The position numbers and the translations under genes were made by a program. Positions 35,203 to 46,200 of a stretch of DNA of 64,000 bases are shown here, piece by piece (position 1 is the first letter of the stretch; every line of letters starts with the position of its first letter). The stretch spans positions 109,805,476 through 109,869,475 of the forward strand of contig CM065298.1 of NCBI GenBank assembly GCA_032871835.1, written 5' to 3'. The stretch comes from Dipteronia dyeriana (lineage: Eukaryota > Streptophyta > Magnoliopsida > Sapindales > Sapindaceae). Under the pieces are notes generated by a model, which was given only the letters and a program-made list of their open reading frames with translations, was not told the origin of the DNA and did not search any database.

Positions 35203-36192
35203 AACGCTTGTGTTGGGCAGAAATTTTAGGAAAAAGACCCAACCCAATAAACTCCTTTTATGTGTACAAATTATGGTGTTCCCTATCCTCCCAAGAAGTT
35301 TGGGCCACCTTAACGAATGCGTTGGCCTGATCTCGAGTCATCACTGGTACAGTCTTGTTCCATAGCTCTGGGCTATAAGTTCCTTGGGACACTGCTCTGA
35401 GCCAGCCGATAGGTAGCATCAGCCACTACAGTTTCACCCCAGTCACCGCTAATGAAGAAAGAACTATTCTTCCAGTATTTGTTTGATGAAGGAAATCCCC
35501 AGATGAAGCCCTTGTGGTTTATATAAGCTAGGGGGTAGGTTTCTCTTTGTAACCATAGGGGATCCAGCTGCTTGGGGAGGTAAACTGAAGTTAGAAGGTT
35601 CCTCCGGTATTTGATCAACCCAGGGAATAGAAGTTATGTATCTCCTAGGGGGTCGGGGGGGCGTTGGCCCCGATTTTCTTCCATAGGTGCCATAAGCTAA
35701 TCAACATCTGGTATGAGTTGAGGGTCAGCTAAGCAAACACAATTTCCGTATCTGCTAAGAATCGAGCAATTAAAGGTTGAATGTGGAGAGTAACCCCATA
35801 GGATAACATGGCTCCATAAATAAAAACAACACGAGGAGGAGGATTCCACACGGCACGTTCACTGCTACTAGATAGTTATATTGAACGCAGAAGGTCGAAC
35901 CGATCCCTAAACTTCTCAAGCTCATCATTCGTCACCACGTTTATCTCGAATCGAAGGAACAAGAGTGGTCCGCTGTAAACCTTAGCATACGAGCCTGCCG
36001 TTCCCTCGGGACCTCCTTCAACTTTAATGTTTGGGAAACTATCTTTAAGTCGTTTGCTAGATGAGTGATTTCCTTAGGCGAAGCTCTGGTAGTTTGCCTT
36101 GTGCTAGTTGTCTTCGACATATCTAGACAAACATCAACAGAAGGAGAACCAAGAGGGTTAGTAGAAGAAGGGACAAACTCAGGACGAGCCAT

Positions 36193-36762
36193 AGAATAAT
36201 CTACACTTAAAGCAATAGGATAAGATAAAGGGGTGTAAGTGTGAAAATGGCCCAGAGTATAAATTCAAGCCTAGCAATATTCTCATTATCACTGGCCTTA
36301 ATAGCATGCATGATAAGTTCGAAATATCGATAATGGAGAATTGGACCCATAATTGGAATACAAACAAATGCGATTGGAACACAAAGGGTTTGGAAGCAAA
36401 GAAAAGCTAAAGTTTGAAGAAGAAGGAAAAACTAGGGTTCTTTCCATGAAGAGAACTTATGAAGTTGTGAAAGAAAAATGAAGAGTTTTGAAGTATATAT
36501 AGGAGTAGATGACATCATCAGAGTACACATACGTGACCAGACGAGAGTGGAAGTAGGTGCACACAAAACGAAAAACACGCTTTGTTTAAAATTAAAAAAG
36601 GTGGCTAAATGATTATGTTCGCCGAAACAGGAGTAATTGACACTAAAAATTAGTTGTAAAGCATTAATGTGCATTAATGAGCATCACGATAAGAAATTAG
36701 AGCAAATTAAACATACTTCACCAAATGAAGTTCATATGGAACGAGATACCCGAACTTGTTTG
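36193..36762. other. D region between antisense gene start and 3' LTR
   Basis: No additional gene is supported. It holds the TATA candidate for the antisense gene and probably its 5' untranslated region. Confidence 0.5.
36493..36502 (-). promoter_or_regulatory. TATA box candidate for D antisense gene
   Basis: On the minus strand CCTATATATACTTC lies about 300 bases upstream of the ATG at 36192, inside D between the gene and the 3' LTR. It would give the gene its own promoter. I found no equally clear TATA word upstream of the C copy. Confidence 0.4.
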
Positions 36763-36775
36763 TTTAAGGGGGTAT
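36763..36775 (+). promoter_or_regulatory. Polypurine tract of element D
   Basis: TTTAAGGGGGTAT directly precedes the LTR start TGTTATTGG. The core AGGGGGTAT followed by TGTT is shared with the C tract. Confidence 0.75.
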
Positions 36776-37229
36776 TGTTATTGGTAAATTTTGGATGATA
36801 TAACACATCAACAAAAGATAAGAGTTGGGGATGCCACATCACCAGAATCCAACCAGATCAAATCAACCCAAGTTGACCAAAGAAAACCATTAAACCCTCT
36901 GACCAAGATAATGCAAATGATCGGAGTAGAAGATCCGATCGGGGTTATCAAGATAGTCTGGGCCAAAGTTGTGATGGGGTAAAACCTCCGATCGGAAAAA
37001 GTGAATTTAGTTAGATGTAATACGTTGTCAACTGCGTGTCATGTGGACAACACTCATATTGAATGAAGTTACATGGTCTGATAAAGTATTTAAAGTGATC
37101 ATGACTCAAATACACAGAAAAAGAGTCTTACTCGAGCAAGGTGTCTAGAAGTATACTTTGATAAGGAAATAAACTTTCTTATAGGGATCAAAGTATGAGT
37201 CAGGCAAGAAATCGAATATAATTAAAATA
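36776..37229 (+). repeat. 3' LTR of element D (right end approximate)
   Basis: Begins TGTTATTGG after the polypurine tract. No second copy exists in the window because the D 5' LTR was lost, so the right end cannot be fixed. Similarity of the following DNA to repeat G2 starts at about 37230, which bounds it. Confidence 0.5.
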
Positions 37230-38769
37230 CTGTAAGTTCATCATTTGTTGATTGGTTTATTTCGTTGACAAATCACAATTTGGGGCTTAAATATGTAAGA
37301 ATAGATTACACCAACCTTTTTCGTGATCAAGCTTTGATTGCATCATTAAACTCAAGAGCACTTCAAAGGTATATTACTTTGCACCTTGCTTAACTCTTTG
37401 GTGATATTTAGTTGCACAAACTCACTCACATGCATCTGTATTGACATGCATTTATTCCTTATTGCTCATGTGTGCATTCCTTCACAATCACACTTGCACT
37501 TCATTTCTAGATTTAAGTGTGGTTTTGTGTGGTGTGCTTGTGTTGTATCCACGCATGCATGATGGTGTGCTTGTCTTAGCATGTTGAATGACCATTTGAG
37601 AAGGTCTCATTCTTCTCTTGGTTTGGTTATTTGGAGTATTGTATCTAGTTTCAAAAGAGTGGATTTCAATGATTTAAATGTTTTTCAGAAACTGACCTTT
37701 GTATTGCCTTGTGACCATAAATTTTTATACAGTACTTTAAAATGAGTTTTGAAAATTTATGTACTAACTAAACATATATACCTTTCCAATGGTATATTAT
37801 TCATAATATTTCATGACCGTTTGGATTGGTTTTGAAATCCCCAAAGTGACCACCAAAACAGGGCAACTCTGTTGTTGTCCGTCTTTGACCTTTGGTAACT
37901 CAAATGACCATAACTCTTTAAAAGACATCCAAATCATGTTTTGTAAATTGGAGCATAAAGTATACTTTCATAGCTTTCCAACAGTATATTATATGAAAGG
38001 TTTCGATGTTGTTTGGTCATGTTTTGGGTCATTCAAATCTTGAGTAGTTATGTTGTTGTGGCTATGCGCTGGTGTTGTGATTGTCCACAAGCGCACTTCA
38101 CCAGCGCTTCTTGGACTGTAGGTATGCGTTGGTGGTGCGCTGGTCCACCAGTGCACTGAGTAAATTCTGGACAGTTTTTCAAAACGATGTAGTTTTGCTT
38201 TAGGGCTCATATATATATGGCATCTTCTTCCTCACTCATTTTTCAGAGCTTCCAAACTAGCTTTTAGTCAGAGAAAGTATTTTCATTGAGAGAGAAGTTT
38301 CAAGAACTCACCTTTACGTAATCAAACATCAATCCATGAGCATTTAGCATCTCACAAGCATCATCTAATCATGGATTCTTTTTATTTTCTTTGACTAGGT
38401 AATTTCTACATGTTCTAGAATTCCTTTGTTCATTGTTGTGACATGTAAGCCTAGGTTTAGTTTTATTTAGTGATTTAATGCATGGTTTTGTGTTTGATGA
38501 TATTTATAACATGTTGAGTTATTGTTTGTTGGTTGAGAATTTAAGTTCATTTATAGCTAGCATTTAGGAGGATTTTACCCTTCTAGCTAAATCTACTTGC
38601 TATTGCATTTAGAGTATTGATATCTAGAATTTGCATTCATTGCCATCATTAATCCTTAGATAAGCTTAAATGTGTTGACCTAGCATTTTTGTATATTAAA
38701 TATTTCTATATATTCACATAGGTTGCATATTCTGTTCATAGTTGTTAAGCTTTGTGATTAAGTGTTTAG
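37230..38769 (+). repeat. Repeat G1 (long LTR-like family), left part
   Basis: Similar along its length to G2 (50030-50289 joined to 62396-63900): TTGATTGGTTTATTTCGTT near 37250, a phrase around ACCATTTGAGAAGGTC near 37588, and a GC-rich block near 38060-38150. There is no ORF. A TATATATATGG-like TATA word near 38212 with a downstream pyrimidine-rich stretch suggests an LTR. Element H interrupts it at 38769, and its continuation is 46206-46497 and 49059-about 49375, ending in ATTCACCCCCGTCTAGG, a phrase I associate with copia-type elements. The family is uncertain. Confidence 0.55.
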
Positions 38770-40423
38770 TGTAACACCTATGTCTTTCAGGCCCAATTGA
38801 AAGGCCCAATATGAAAAAAAAATAAAAAAAAAATATTTTTGGAGAAGCGTAAAGCAGAAAAGGCATCAGGTGAGTAAGCCTAAATGAATTGTATGGCTGA
38901 CAGGCAGCTGTGAGCTTGGTTAATTAGCTCATAACTTCTGCTGTGTCCTTCTGTAAGTATTTATATTGAAGGATAAACGTTGAGAGCTAGAAAGCAGTAG
39001 AATCCAGAGGAAGAAAGAAAAGAGAAGGAGAAGTCAGTGAAGCTCTCTCTCGTGATTATAGATTTCAGTTGATTCTTCTTTGATATCCCGTTTCTAATTG
39101 GATCTTGTGATTGTTAGAGAAAGAAGACGAAGGGAATCTAGCATATTCAGTCTGAAATAAGCTTGACTTCTAAGCTGTGAGTGAATTAAGTTTCAGTTTT
39201 GTTTTTAACTCAAGTTTACAGTTTTATGCTTTAATTGCTGCAAATCATTTTAAGCTTTTTATTGCTTTTTATGATTGATGGTGAGTATACAGAGAACTGA
39301 AAGTATATATTTTATGCTTATATTAGCATTCAGAATAAATATATTATTTTTATGAATTATCAAGAAGAGATTATGATTTCTATAAAAGCACCATGTATGT
39401 ACCTTCCCCAGTTATGATTATGGTTGGCTTTTTGGGCTGTTCTACACATGTGTATGTCATGAGTCGCTCTGCAAGTGCATGACCAGAGAAAGAGTAATTG
39501 AGTCGCTCTTCACTTGTATGACCAGAGAGTCGCTCTGCCCGAGCATGACCAGAGAAAGAGTAATTGAGTCGCTCTGCACGGGTATGACCAGAAGTTATTC
39601 ATGACTCGGCGTTTGCTGGAAGTATTTCGGCTTACGTATTGAGGATATCCCTGGGTATGAAATTGGTGCAGATTAAGATTTTATAAAGTATTTATTCTTG
39701 TTCAGCAAAGAGAAGCATTCAGTTTATTCAGTTTATTTAGCACGAAAGTAGATATATATTATCTTATACCATGTATTACTGAATGCTTATTGTAAAGTGG
39801 TTTAGAAAAGTGTTTTTAAAAGTTTTCATTCACTCACTAGGTGTTAGCGCTCATCCTTTCACTCTTAAATATATATCCAGGTAGCTGCTCGGTGGTGCAG
39901 ACTCAGAAGTTTTGAGGTGGGCCACTCGATGACATCATGAAGCATGAAAGTCATGCATTTTAAATTTTCATGTACATATTTAGAAATATGAGGTCGGCAT
40001 GGTCGGGACGGTAGGCACGGTCGAAACATGGTCGGATTTCTACTCGGTCTGTTCGGCCTACTCGGCCCACTTGACCAACTCGGCCCACATGGCCTATTCG
40101 GTCTACTCGGCCTACTCGGGTTTCTTACTCGGCTTGTTCGGTTTCCCATACGGGATGGACTGGTTACTTAGTTTTTAAAGTGGTCGGATTTTGGTCCGAT
40201 CGGTCATTTTTGACAAACTTTTTTTAACGAACGAAAATATGAAAAGAAATTGCAATTATGTACATTTTGTACTCTCCAATATTTTCCTTGCATTTATTTA
40301 TGTTTGAAAAGCGAAGTATTTCCTATGGAAATTTTAGTAGAAAGTTCTTTTATCATGCTAGTAAAATCTCAGCCCACAGGGTCTCCCCTGTACTCAAGAG
40401 AGGAGTAGGGGTGGGTCCTGTCA
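38770..40423 (+). repeat. 5' LTR of element H
   Basis: TG...CA ends. Contains four GAGTCGCTCTGC-type repeats (about 39460-39590) and a TCGGC-rich minisatellite (39990-40140) that is shorter here than in the other two copies. Confidence 0.9.
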
Positions 40424-40426
40424 ACT

Positions 40427-40443
40427 TGGTATCAGAGCCACGG
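40427..40443 (+). promoter_or_regulatory. Primer-binding site of H (tRNA-iMet)
   Basis: TGGTATCAGAGCCACGG lies three bases after the 5' LTR end and is complementary to the 3' end of initiator tRNA-Met, as in most chromoviruses. Confidence 0.9.
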
Positions 40444-40524
40444 TTTATAAATTCCTTGGACCACAGTAATTGTTTGCATTTAGTTTCATGCATTTAAGCA
40501 TAACATTGATTTTGTAACAGCATC

Positions 40525-41775
40525 AAGCGTCGAGTTGGCCGCCCACGCACAAGACCGGTAGCTGACCTTGGAGAGAGGAGTGGTAACCAAGGTGAAAATG
40601 AGATAGAATCACACCCTCAACCTCCTATAGCTCAACCTCCTATACCGGAACCTAGGGAAGAACCAATGGATAGGATTGCAGAACTGTTGACTGCGATGGT
40701 CCAGTACCAAACACGAGTGCTTGAAAATTTAATTGAGAGTGTATGAAAGTTAGGAGCTACGAATTTTGATGGAATTGGAGATCCAGATAGTGCTAGTTCT
40801 TGGTTGAATGAACTAGAACGTGTATTTGAAGTTATGAGGTGCACCGATGAACAGAAGGTTTCTTTTGCTACGTTTTTGCTAAAAGAAAAAGCATATGATT
40901 GGTGGGCCTCAGTTCAACGAAAAACTCCTGAATGAATTACTTGGGAGGATTTTAAGAAGCAGTTTAATGATCATTATTATCCCCATTTCAATCAAGATTT
41001 GAAAAGAGCTGAATTTTTCAAACTAGTTCAGGGATCTATGACAGTTGAAGAGTATGAGAAGAAATTTACAGAACTTTTGAGGGCTGCTCCGTATGTAGTC
41101 GCTGATGAAGAAAATAAGTGTAGAAAATTCGAAGATGGACTTCGATCAAAAATTAAGATAATAGTGACTACTTCTGGACATGTTGAGTTTGGTAAGTTGT
41201 TTGAAGCTGCATTGAGAGTAGAGAGAGGCCTTAGTGACTCTCACAGATTTGGACAACAGAAGCAAAAGTGCAGTAACTGGTCAGCAGGGGGCTCTTATAG
41301 AAAAATGCCTAAGGTAATAGGCAGTTTTTCAGGTCAGACTAGTAATTATCAATAGAGTTGTGGACCTGGTTCTAGCCAAGCCTCAGTCCAACAACCAATA
41401 GGTAGTCGTTAATAGAGTGTTATTATAGGTAGAGGTTGGCATCCTCTATGTAAGACTTGAGGAAAGCACCATGATGGTGAGTGTTATTTAGAGAGATTAG
41501 GTTGTTATCAATGTGGGCAGCCTGGATATTTAAAAAGGGATTGCCCCGAGTTAGTTCAGGGAGGCAATGAAGAAAGAAAGATAGGATTTCAACCAATGCA
41601 AAGTGGCACTGGTCAGATTCAAGGACAAAGAGGATCTCGAGTAGGAGGATCTACAACTACAGGGAAAACCCAAGCTAGCGCAACAGGGGTTGAAGGCAAC
41701 CAACAGAGAGGTCAGTCGGGTAGACCTCGTACTCAGGCAAGGGTTTTTGCTATGACTCGGTAAGATGCCGAGACC
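40525..41775 (+). pseudogene. gag of element H (broken)
   Basis: Reads KRRVGRPRTRPVADLG from about 40525, then the capsid domain (GATNFDG...WLNELERVFEVM, EKAYDWWASVQ, FFKLVQGSMTVEEYEKKFTEL) and a nucleocapsid knuckle CYQCGQPGYLKRDC near 41500. The expected His of the CCHC knuckle (GH) is Tyr here (CAT to TAT). Stops at about 40744 and 40933 are TGA in place of CGA. Those at about 41353 and 41411 are TAG and TAA in place of CAG or CAA. The pattern matches methylcytosine deamination. The longest open piece is 40999-41355. Confidence 0.85.
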
Positions 41776-42958
41776 ACTTCAGATGTCGTTACAGGTATGT
41801 TAACAATTTTTGGCCACGATGCTCATGTTCTCATTGATCCTGGATCTACTCATTCTTTTGTATCTAGATCTTTTATGGTGTATGCGGATGTAGAATTAAG
41901 ACCATTATGGTAGTGGCTACACCTACTGGTGAATCTTTATTGGTTGCGAATATATATAGAAACAGTAAGGTCATAGTCTGTAAGCATGAGCTACATGTTG
42001 ATTTGATCCCGCTTGATATACATGATTTTGATGTTATTTTGGGAATGGATTGGCTTGCTATACACCATGCTACTGTAGATTGTTTTCGAAAAGATGTAAA
42101 ATTTACACTTCAAGGAGAGTCTGATGGTATTTACTGTGGCGAACGTCGGATTCTTCCTTCTTGTGTTATTTCTGCTATTACTGTCCGACGGTTGCTCATG
42201 AAACAATGTTTAGCTTATATGGCTTATGTAATTGATACTCGAGATAGTGAGGTAAGATTAGAAGATATATCGGTGGTAAGAAAATTTCTAGATGTATTTC
42301 CTGAAGATCTTCATGGATTACCACCAGATAGAGACATTGAATTTGTGATAGATTTGGTCCCAGGCATAACTCCAATTTCTATTCCACCTTATAGAATGGC
42401 TTCAGCCGAATTGAAAGAGTTGAAGATTCAATTAGATGAATTGGTGAACAAGAATTTTATTAAACCTAGTATGTCACCATAGGGAGCGCCAGTTCTGTTT
42501 GTTAAGAAGAAAGATGGAACGTTACGTTTATGCATCGATTACCGGCAATTGAATAAAGCAACGGTGCGTAATAAATACCCACTCCCACGTATAGATGACT
42601 TATTCGATCAGCTTCAGGGAGCAAAGGTATTCTCCAAAATAGATTTGCGAACAGGTTATCACCAATTGAGGATTAGAAACTGTGATATACCAAAGACGGC
42701 TTTCAGAACTCGTTATGGGCAATATGAGTTTCTAGTTATGCCATTTGGATTAACAAATGCTCCAGCAGCTTTTATGGATTTGATGAATAGGGTATTTCAT
42801 CCTTATCTAGACAAATTTGTTATCGTGTTCATTGATGACATTTTTATTTATTCTAAGAATGATGTGGAGCATACATAGCATTTAGAGATTATTCTACAAG
42901 TCTTGAGAGAGAACCAACTTTATGCCAAATTTAGTAAGTGTCAATTCTGGCTCAATTG
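41776..42958 (+). pseudogene. Protease and reverse transcriptase of element H (broken)
   Basis: The protease motif is LIDPGSTHSFVS near 41833. DVILGMDWL near 42030 is the conserved second protease segment. The RT follows: PISIPPYRMASAELKELK near 42375, then a TAG in place of TGG (Trp) at 42481, [14 protein letters not shown] near 42525, [14 protein letters not shown] near 42630, [12 protein letters not shown] near 42738 and the catalytic [10 protein letters not shown] near 42825. A TAG at 42877 and another stop at 42957 end the open pieces. Directly after KCQFWLN the sequence jumps, so the RT thumb end and the whole RNase H are absent. Confidence 0.88.
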
Positions 42959-44480
42959 AGGATGAATTGGAAGGTAAATCATCTTCAGCTTCCATTATTA
43001 GCTGAATTAAGAATGTTGAGAGTTAAGCTAGAAGCATGAGATTGTGGAGCATTATTGGCTACCTTTCAGGTTAGACCTATTTTGATTGATCGTATTCGGG
43101 AATTGCAAACTCAAGATTCTTATTTAGTTAAATTAAAGGGAGAAGTGTAGAAAAGCATACGAGCTGATTTTGTAGTGAGAAGTGATGGTACATTGGTTCT
43201 AGGTAACAGACTGTGCGTACCAAACATTAAGGAACTCAATGATGAAATTTTAGAGGAAGCTCACTCTTCAGCTTATGCAATGCATCCAGGAAGTACTAAG
43301 CTGTATCGTACTTCGAAAGAGCATTACTGGTGGCAAGGTATGAAAAGAGAGATAGCAAAATTCGTCTCTAAATGTTTGATTTGTTAGCAAGTCAAGGCAG
43401 AACATCAGAAACCAGCAGGACTATTACAACCATTTCCTATTCCCGAATGGAAATGGGAACATGTTATCATGGATTTTGTGGTAGGACTCCCTCGTAGTCA
43501 GAGTGGTCACGACAGTGTATGGGTGATCGTTGATCGACTTCAAAGTCTGCACATTTTCTACCAATCGGTATTACTTACTCTCTTGACAGATTAGCTCGAA
43601 TTTATGTTGATGAAATAGTTCGTCTTTATGGCGCACTAGTATCTATAGTGTCAGATAGAGATCCTGGATTTACATCTAGATTTTGGCCCAGTTTACAAGA
43701 AGCTTTGGGAACTAGATTGCATTTTAGTATTGCTTTTCACCCGCAGACTGACGGTCAATCGGAGCAAACTATTCATACATTAGAGGATATGCTTCGAGCT
43801 TGTGTTATGGATTTCAAAGGTAGTTGGGATGTACATATACCTTTGATAGAATTTGCCTACAATAACAGTTATCAGGCTAGCATCGAAATGGCACCTTATG
43901 AAGCTCTATGGGAGAAAATGTAGAATACCGGTGTGTTGGGATGAAGTAGGCGAGAGAAAGTTATTAGGTCAAGAACTTGTTCAAGTCATGACAGAAAAGA
44001 TTAAAATAATCAGAGACAGACTAAAGGTTGCTCAAGATAGGCAGAAAAGCTATACAGATAAGCAGAGAAGGGAACTTGAATTTAAAGTAGGTGACTATGT
44101 ATTCCTATGAATTTTTCCTTGGAAAGGTATACTTTGATTTGGAAGATGTGGTAAGTTAAGCCCACGATACATTGATCCGTATGAGATCATTGCCAAAGTA
44201 GGAGCAGTGGCATACCGTGTTTCTATGCTTCGAAAATATATAGTCGATCCTATGCATATTTTAACCAAACAACCAGTGAAGTTAAAAGAAGATTTAACTT
44301 ATGAAGAGGAACCTATTGAGATTCTAGATAGAAAGGAACAAATATTACTTACAAAGGTCATTCCTCTTGTAAAAGTGTTGTAGAGAAATCATGCAGTGGA
44401 AGAGGCGACTTGGGAACATGAAGATCAGATACGGATTCAGTATCCCCATCTGTTTTGGCTAAGTAAGTAAATTTTGAGGA
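42959..44480 (+). pseudogene. Integrase/chromodomain-like part of element H, copy 1 (broken)
   Basis: The N-terminal HHCC zinc-binding region lies at 43250-43385 (AHSSAYAMHPG ... KCLIC). The catalytic core carries [10 protein letters not shown] near 43470 (first Asp), VSDRDPGF near 43650 (second Asp) and TDGQSEQTIHTLE near 43750 (Glu), all three acidic residues kept. The GDYVFLR-type C-terminal domain has two CGA-to-TGA stops (near 44108 and 44135) and a 45-base deletion near 44219 relative to copy 2. A TYEEEPIEILDRKEQ...EEATWEHEDQIR stretch with the group's chromodomain-like end closes the frame. A 2-base deletion near 43908 shifts the frame and is shared with copy 2. Confidence 0.88.
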
Positions 44481-44490
44481 CGAAATTCTT

Positions 44491-44506
44491 ATATGAAGGG
44501 GTGAAT
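44491..44506 (+). promoter_or_regulatory. Polypurine tract of H (copy 1)
   Basis: ATATGAAGGGGTGAAT immediately precedes the LTR start TGTAACACCC. The copy at 47346-47361 reads ATATGGAGGGGTGAAT. Confidence 0.8.
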
Positions 44507-46200
44507 TGTAACACCCATGTCTTTCAGGCCCAATTTGAAAAAAAATAAAAATTGGATAAGCTTAAAGTAGAAAAGGCATCAGATGAGTAAGCCTAAATGA
44601 ATTGTATAGCTGACAGGAAGCTGTGAGCTTGGTTAATTAGCTCACAACTTCAGTTGTGTCCTTCCATAAGTATATATATTGAAGGATAAACGTTGAGAGC
44701 TAGAAAGCAGTAGAATCCAGCGGAAGAAAGGAAAGAGAAGAAAGAAAAGAGAAGGAGAAGTCAGTGAAGCTCTCTCTCGTGATTATAGATTTCAGTTGAT
44801 TCTTCTTTGATATCCAGTTTCTAATTGGATCTTGTGATTGTTAGGGAAAGAAGACGAAGGGAATCTAGCATATTCAATCTGAATTAAGCTTGACTTCTAA
44901 GCTGTGAGTGAATTAAATTTCAGTTTTGTTTTTAACTCAAATTTACAGTTTTATGCTTTAATTGCTGCAAATCATTTTAAGCTTTTTATTGCTTTTTATG
45001 ATTGATGGTGAGTATACAGAGAACTGAAAGTATATATTTTATGCTTATATTAGCATTCAGAATCAGTATATTCTTTTTATGAATTATCAAGAAGAGATTA
45101 TGATTTCTATAAAAGCACCATGTATGTACCTTCCCCAGTTATGATTATGGTTGACTTTTTGGGCTGTTCTACACATGTGTATGCCATGAGTCGCTCTGCA
45201 AGTGCATGACCAGAGAAAGAGTAATTGAGTCGCTCTGCACTTGTATGACAAGAGAGTCGCTCTGCCCGAGCATGACCAGAGAAAGAGTAATTGAGTCGCT
45301 CTGCACGGGTATGACCAGAAGTTATTCATGACTCGGCGTTTGCTGGAAGTATTTCGGCTTACGTATTGAGGATATCCCTGGTTATGAAATTGGTGCAGAT
45401 TAAGATTTTATAAAGTATTTATTCTTGTTCAGCAAAGAGAAGCATTCAGTTTATTCAGTTTATTTAGCACGAAAGTAGATATATATTATCTTATACCATG
45501 TATTACTGAATGCTTATTGTAAAGTGGTTTAGAAAAGTGTTTTTTAAAGTTTTCATTCACTCACTGGGCGTTAGCGCTCATCCTTTCACTCTTGAATATA
45601 TATCCAGGTAGCTGCTCGGTTGTGCGGACTCAGAAGTTTTGAGGTGGGCCACTCGATGACATCATGAGCAATGTAGATATTTAGAAATATGAGGTCGGCA
45701 TGGTCGGGACGGTAGGCATGGTCGGAACGGTAGGCATGGTCGGGTCGTTAGGCTTGGTCGGGATGGTAGGCATGGTCAGAACATGGTCAAATTTCTACTC
45801 GGTCTGTTCGGCCTACTCGGCCCACATGGCCTATTCGGTCTACTCGGTCTACATGGCCTATTCGGCCTACATGGCCTATTCAGTCTACTCGGCCTGTTCG
45901 GGTTTCTTACTCGGGCTGTTCGGTTTCCCACTCGGGATGGACTGGTTACTTAGTTTTTAAAGTGGTCGGTTTTTGGTCCGATCGGTCATTTTTGACAAAC
46001 TTTTTGTAACGAAATATGAAAAGAAATTGCAATTATGTACATTTTGTACTCTCCAATATTTTCCTTGCATTTATTTATGTTTTAAAAGCGAAGTATTTCC
46101 TATGGAAATTTTAGTAGAAAGTTCTTTTATCATGCTAGTAAAAGCTCAGCCCACAGGGTCTCCCCTGTACTCAAGAGAGGAGTCGGGGTGGGTCCTGTCA
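44507..46200 (+). repeat. LTR of element H, second copy (original 3' LTR)
   Basis: TG...CA ends, followed by the target duplication TTTAG. It has four or so units of the GGTAGGCATGGTCGGAAC minisatellite and a short deletion near 45668 (after CATCATGAGCA) relative to the other two LTRs. Confidence 0.9.

Larger units (their letters stand above)
28700..36192 (-). pseudogene. Spliced antisense gene of element D (putative gypsy-type transposon protein)
   Basis: This gene is read on the minus strand, opposite to D gag-pol. Exon 1 runs 36192-35203: ATG at 36192, then a region with IWGFPSSNKYWKNSSFF near 35480 that matches the C copy. Intron 1 is 35202-35122 (GTAGGT...TTTCAG). Exon 2 runs 35121-29745 and is interrupted by foreign DNA at 34870-33187 and 32304-29965. 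Intron 2 is 29744-29674 (GTAAGT...TTTCAG). Exon 3 runs 29673-about 28700, coiled-coil-like, then KWDRTIKRHRDKSLEAIKNHRIMWKAYCRSIGKD in pieces. The protein is colinear with the + strand gene of C, and intron phases agree (1, then 0). The N-terminal part resembles the Pfam putative gypsy type transposon domain. Stops are present. Molecular function is unknown. Confidence 0.75.
22483..37229 (+). mobile_element. Element D: second Tat-type gypsy family, 5' end missing
   Basis: It begins inside gag directly at the B LTR end. It runs through protease, RT, RNase H, a second archaeal-type RNase H and integrase to about 27431. After a 1.3-kb gap comes a minus-strand spliced gene (36192 to 28700), then a polypurine tract and a 3' LTR starting TGTTATTGG at 36776. 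The right end of the LTR is not defined. The pol is clearly diverged from A/C and the LTR is unrelated. Two insertions (29965-32304 and 33187-34870) lie in the antisense gene. The 5' LTR and gag start are lost. Confidence 0.85.
38770..46200 (+). mobile_element. Element H: Tekay/Del-type chromovirus
   Basis: LTRs at 38770-40423 and 44507-46200 begin TGTAACACC and end GGGTCCTGTCA. A tRNA-iMet primer-binding site follows the first, and a polypurine tract ATGAAGGGGTGAA precedes the second. Target duplication TTTAG at 38765-38769 and 46201-46205 is perfect. Between them lie gag, protease, RT and integrase with a C-terminal chromodomain-like motif, in gypsy order and with Tekay/Del-type motifs. The RNase H domain is missing through an internal deletion near 42958, and stops occur throughout. 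The 3' part is duplicated in tandem to the right. Confidence 0.9.

Noticed and set aside
45700..45960. ORFs rich in MVGTVG at 45700-45960 and 48580-48813
   Set aside because: They are translations of the LTR minisatellite, differ between sister LTRs by unit number, and have no domain.
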